From contig LWCA01000713.1 of the NCBI GenBank assembly GCA_001642005.1, positions 1-21,078 on the forward strand: a DNA stretch of 21,078 nt, written 5' to 3'. How positions within the stretch are numbered: position 1 is the stretch's first letter; each line of letters opens with the position of its first letter. This DNA is from Intoshia linei. Lineage: Eukaryota > Orthonectida > Rhopaluridae. The translations under genes were made by a program, and so were the position numbers. This document shows, one piece after another, positions 17,901 to 21,078 of this stretch. Under the pieces are notes generated by a model. The model made no database searches. It saw only the letters and a program-made list of their open reading frames with translations, and was not told where the DNA came from.

Positions 17901-18228
17901 ATAAGATAAGAGAGATAAGAGTCATATTAGATATGATAACATGTACATTAGAGCTGTTCATTTTTTACAAAATTTTCGATTCGAAAAAAATCCACCCCTA
18001 CCTTGAATAGGGTACTTTAAAACGCATAAAAATAAAATTTTAAAAAAAATGACCTAAAAAATGTGTACCCTTTTTGAATTTTAAGGTTTTCGCGCGCTTT
18101 TTCCCCTTTTTCTTAATTGGCGCCATTTCTTTTTTTCTAAAGATGGATATGATTAATGTATGACCCACTAAAACATATGCCAAATTTGCACATAAAAATT
18201 TTAATATTTAACCTTACAGGGTGTTTTT
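17901..18228. repeat. Repeat R2: tail downstream of the Tc1 relic, copy 1
   Basis: Non-coding A+T-rich tail with distinctive patches (TTTTCGCGCGCTTTTTCCCC, GGCGCCATTT, TTACAGGGTGTTTTT). It recurs at about 19272-19596 and, in part, at 19662-19878. Cut by the N at 18229. Confidence 0.85.
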
Positions 18229-18229
18229 N
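18229..18229. other. Single-N gap 2
   Basis: The sequence after it jumps back to the start of repeat R1 (ATAACATAATCTAACC, as at 16908). Confidence 0.85.
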
Positions 18230-18460
18230 ATAACATAATCTAACCTCTATATTAATTATTATATTTACATGTTCGTTGAAATTAAAAAACATTATTGAAT
18301 GTATTAAATGTATATACGGTCACTTTCATAATTACGTCAACACTAAAAATATTTTTAAATGTTTTGCATGTTTTTCAATTTATTAGTGAATGTAATTATA
18401 ATTTTTGATTTTAATTTTATGGTCATTATAGTTATGGATATAATTGAGATAATAAAAAAA
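18230..18460. repeat. Repeat R1, copy 3
   Basis: Matches 16908-17136 and 17138-17347. It is followed by its own copy of the Tc1/mariner relic. Confidence 0.9.
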
Positions 18461-18641
18461 TAAATTCAGTTTTTGCTTTATTTTTAAATTAATTGCAATA
18501 AAAACAAAATACAATTATTATTATTATTAATATATTTAATTTTGACAAATGAACGATTCAAAAGTATGTCAACATTATCATAAATTTAAAATAATTCATA
18601 ATTAAATTGATAGATTTCATCTGATTCTTTTTAAAAACAAA

Positions 18642-19085
18642 GAATTAAATCATCAAGAACAAATTTTAATATTAAAATTATACGAAAAAAAAAAATTATT
18701 GCGTGAAATTGGCAAACAAGTGGGTCGGCCCTAAATAACCATTTCTAAACCTTTGAAACGGCTCCGGGAAAATAGAAGTAATAAATAAGTGGGATAACTG
18801 GTCGAAGAAGGTTACCTGATATCCGCTTTGACAGAAATCCTATTAGATTACACGAAATTCAACCTCAAATGAGTTTATCCCAATGAAAAACTCAATGGAC
18901 CATAGATGCAAGCAACTGCACAGTTCGTAGGAGGCTAATTAAAAATGGAATAAAATGTTATGGAGTTAGCCAAAGACCCCGGCTTTCTGTGTAAAAAATT
19001 TTTAACCGTTTAAATTTCTGCTCCGATTACTGTAGTTGGTCAATCGATGCATGGCAAAGAGTCATATTAGATATGATAGCATGTA
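18642..19085 (+). pseudogene. Tc1/mariner transposase N-terminal relic, copy 2 (longer)
   Basis: Same layout as 17515-17900: LREIGKQVGRP (here CAA replaces the TAA of copy 1), a linker, then NCTVRRRLIKNGIKCYGVSQRP. It goes further than copy 1: after the LSFCS end it reads DYCSWSIDAWQRVILDM (about 19022-19075). This aligns with the usual W-x-x-x-DW-x-x-VIFSDES start of the DDE domain, with an Asp close to the first catalytic position. Stops and a frame change remain. The differences from copy 1 show these are two distinct alleles or paralogues, not the same read repeated. Confidence 0.8.
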
Positions 19086-19177
19086 CATTAGGGCTGTTCA
19101 TTTTTTACAAAATTTTCGATTCGAAAAAAATCTACCCCCCCCCTATTTTGAAGAGGGTACTTTAAAACCCATAAAAA

Positions 19178-19178
19178 N
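19178..19178. other. Single-N gap 3
   Basis: Left side ends in the relic's tail; right side restarts at the equivalent of 17811 (ATTAAAAATGGAATAAAATG). Confidence 0.85.
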
Positions 19179-19660
19179 ATTAAAAATGGAATAAAATGTT
19201 ATGGAGTTAGCCAAAGACCCCGGCTTTTTGTGTAAAAAATTTCTAATCGTTTAAGTTTCTGCTCCTAGATAAGATAAGAGAGATAAGAGTCATATTAGAT
19301 ATGATAACATGTACATTAGAGCTGTTCATTTTTTACAAAATTTTCGATTCGAAAAAAATCCACCCCTACCTTGAATAGGGTACTTTAAAACGCATAAAAA
19401 TAAAATTTTAAAAAAAATGACCTAAAAAATGTGTACCCTTTTTGAATTTTAAGGTTTTCGCGCGCTTTTTCCCCTTTTTCTTAATTGGCGCCATTTCTTT
19501 TTTTCTAAAGATGGATATGATTAATGTATGACCCACTAAAACATATGCCAAATTTGCACATAAAAATTTTAATATTTAACCTTACAGGGTGTTTTTTCCT
19601 TAAAACGTGGTTTTTGTAATATTGGTCAAATTTAAAAATACTAACATTTATAATAACAAT
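19179..19660. repeat. Repeat R2, copy 2, including the last part of a Tc1/mariner relic
   Basis: Appears identical to 17811-18228, including the AGATAAGATAAGAGAGATAAG tract, then runs 64 nt further than that copy (from TTCCTTAAAACGTGG on). The first 86 nt carry the second helix-turn-helix end (IKNGIKCYGVSQRP) of the relic. Confidence 0.88.
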
Positions 19661-19661
19661 N
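19661..19661. other. Single-N gap 4
   Basis: The right side restarts at the equivalent of 19398 (AAATAAAATTTT). Confidence 0.85.
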
Positions 19662-19944
19662 AAATAAAATTTTAGAAAAAATGACCTAAAAAATGTGTAC
19701 CCTTTTTGAATTTTAAGGTTTTCGCGCGCTTTTTCGCCTTTTTCTGAATTGGCGCTATTTCTTTTTTTTTAAATTTTCATGTTCATCAATTAACTTTTCA
19801 TGATTAATGTATGACCCACTAAGACATATGCCAAATTTGCACATAAAAATTTTAATATTTAACCTCACAGGGTGTTTTTTCCTTAAAAAGTGGTTTTTGT
19901 AATATTGGTCAAATTTAAAAATACTAACATTTATAATAACAATA
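19662..19944. repeat. Repeat R2, copy 3 (diverged)
   Basis: Matches 19398-19660 with substitutions (CCCC to CGCC, GGCGCC to GGCGCT) and a block replacement near 19772-19800, where AAGATGGATATG gives way to a longer TTTTCATGTTCATCAATT-type sequence. It contains the TTACAGGGTG-type motif (here CTCACAGGGTG) that may be a transposon end. Confidence 0.85.
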
Positions 19945-20590
19945 AATTTATTTTAAATATGAAAATCTGAGTTTCCCATGTAAAATTCAGTTATTAACGT
20001 TTTAAACACATTTTAATTAAAAAAAGTAATATGAACTCTCTAGAAGCCGAACTAAAAAATTAAACTGTGTTTGTTCTAATCGATTAATTTTTATAATTTT
20101 TGTATGACGATATGTAAATTGTTATGCAGATTCGAGGCAATTGAGTGTAGTTTTTTTATATTATTAGTTTCTTCGTTTTAATTAATTAAAATCAAGAAAA
20201 AAACAAAAATACTTTATCTTGAAAAAATTACGATAAATCATGAAAACAATAGTTTTTAAAATTTTAAATATTTATTTTGTTAAAATTTAACAGTAANCCA
20301 TGTTGAAATTCAGTTATTAACGTTTTAAACACATTTTAATGAAAAAAAGTAATATGAACTCTCTAGAAGCCGAGCTAAAAAATTGAACTGTGTTTGTTCT
20401 AATCGATTAATTTTTATAATTTTTGTATGACGATATGTAAAATGTTATGCAGATTCGAGGCAATTGAGTGTAGTTTTTTTTGTATTATTAGTTTCTTCGT
20501 TTTAATTAATTAAAATCAATAAAAAAACGAAAATACTTTATTATCTTGAAAAAATTACGATAAATCATGAAAACAATAGTTTTTAAAATT
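19945..20590. repeat. Repeat R3 region around gap 5 (non-coding)
   Basis: 19976-20296 is repeated at 20298-20623 with a few substitutions (for example CCATGTAAAATTC against CCATGTTGAAATTC). The single N at 20297 separates them. The left copy stops exactly where the right copy continues into the ORF at 20591-21078. No gene lies in it apart from the last codons of that ORF. Confidence 0.88.
20297..20297. other. Single-N gap 5
   Basis: Its two sides overlap by about 320 bp (19976-20296 and 20298-20623). Confidence 0.85.
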
Positions 20591-21078
20591 TTAAATATTT
20601 ATTTTGTTAAAATTTAACAGTAATTTTGTTTCAATATCAACAATATTACGGTCGACAAATTTTTTTACATATCCCAGAGATCTCTCACAAATTTCATTTG
20701 TAACATCCACATTGGTAGGATATGATCGCAACATATAATTCAGATTAAAGCATTCCAATGTTTTACTTTCAAGTATTTCTCGTAATAATTCAATTGATTC
20801 AGTTTGTCTTCTACAAGTGAACCAAGCAAGCGCCCAGTAATCGACAACAAATTTGCACGCATCAATTATAGCTACAGATTTGTCTGAAATAAGTAGATAA
20901 TATTTTAACAGATAGTTAGCTTTGTTATTCCAGCGAGCTTTAGACAAAGGTCCCAATTTTCTGATTGAAATAATAGGATATACCCCGGTATTTAACAAAT
21001 ATTTTACTGCCTCATATAATCCAAATAACTCTGAATAATCGTTTCTACTGCACCTTGAATATTTAATTTCAATTCCTG
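20591..21078 (-). CDS. Partial ORF of a transposon-associated type, 5' end beyond the window
   Basis: The frame is open from the window edge (21076) to TAA at 20593-20591, about 161 residues, so the true start lies outside. The block RKLGPLSKARWNNKANYLLK, preceded by NDYSELFGLYEAV and followed by FVVDYWALAWFTC, resembles an uncharacterised repeat family common in aphids, other insects and cnidarians. From memory its pattern is DDYxELL, then PGxxHxARWMxKxIYxLK, then FxxxxYxxxWF. I regard it as mobile-element-derived, but no catalytic motif is visible here. The composition is normal for a protein, with few stops nearby. The last codons fall inside repeat R3, whose left copy ends in the same place. 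It could alternatively be a host gene of unknown function. Confidence 0.6.
   Translation of the reverse strand, partial: GIEIKYSRCSRNDYSELFGLYEAVKYLLNTGVYPIISIRKLGPLSKARWNNKANYLLKYYLLISDKSVAIIDACKFVVDYWALAWFTCRRQTESIELLREILESKTLECFNLNYMLRSYPTNVDVTNEICERSLGYVKKFVDRNIVDIETKLLLNFNKINI

Noticed and set aside
16908-20623. Genuine tandem repeat array or satellite
   Set aside because: Every repeat boundary coincides with an N gap and the units differ in extent, which fits unmerged overlapping contigs better than a biological array.
1-21078. CRISPR array, toxin-antitoxin, phage or operon-type bacterial systems
   Set aside because: Spliced genes, poly(A) signals and eukaryotic transposons throughout; no regularly spaced direct repeats, ribosome binding sites or operons were seen.

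Overview
This is a strongly A+T-rich eukaryotic (nuclear) window. It is almost certainly from an invertebrate animal: it has spliced genes with very small introns (mostly 33-46 nt), a metazoan-type FUBP/KSRP splicing factor with its C-terminal YY motif, and several decayed cut-and-paste DNA transposons. The species cannot be named from the sequence. I found no bacterial features, rRNA, tRNA or CRISPR array.

Two cellular genes can be rebuilt exon by exon. A FUBP-like KH-domain protein (4666-7639, +, 13 coding exons, 474 aa) and a 6-phosphogluconolactonase (8041-11511, -, 5 coding exons, 227 aa) converge tail to tail. About 400 bp separate their stop codons, with a palindromic two-way poly(A) signal between them. 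The first gene acts in RNA/ssDNA binding, the second in the oxidative pentose phosphate pathway. They share only their 3' boundary.

The rest is transposon debris and A+T-rich non-coding DNA. A broken Tc1-family transposase lies at 1-824 (-). An anonymous inverted-repeat element spans about 1565-2506. A pogo/Tigger deletion derivative (8719-9583) with TA flanks sits inside intron 2 of the lactonase gene. A hAT (Charlie-like) deletion derivative (13487-14608) has a perfect 8-bp target duplication and a relic transposase C-terminus, and a second hAT-like end lies at 14769. Relics of another Tc1/mariner transposase occur at 17.5-19.3 kb. A truncated transposon-type ORF (20591-21078, -) runs off the right edge.

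From 16.9 to 20.6 kb the window holds five single-base N gaps, and the sequences on the two sides of each gap largely repeat each other. This looks like overlapping or allelic contigs joined without merging, so copy numbers and distances there should not be trusted. I saw no convincing new biological system. The most informative points are the gene models themselves, the FUBP domain loss and possible early-ending isoform, the two-way poly(A) palindrome, the intron-borne pogo element and the scaffold artefact.
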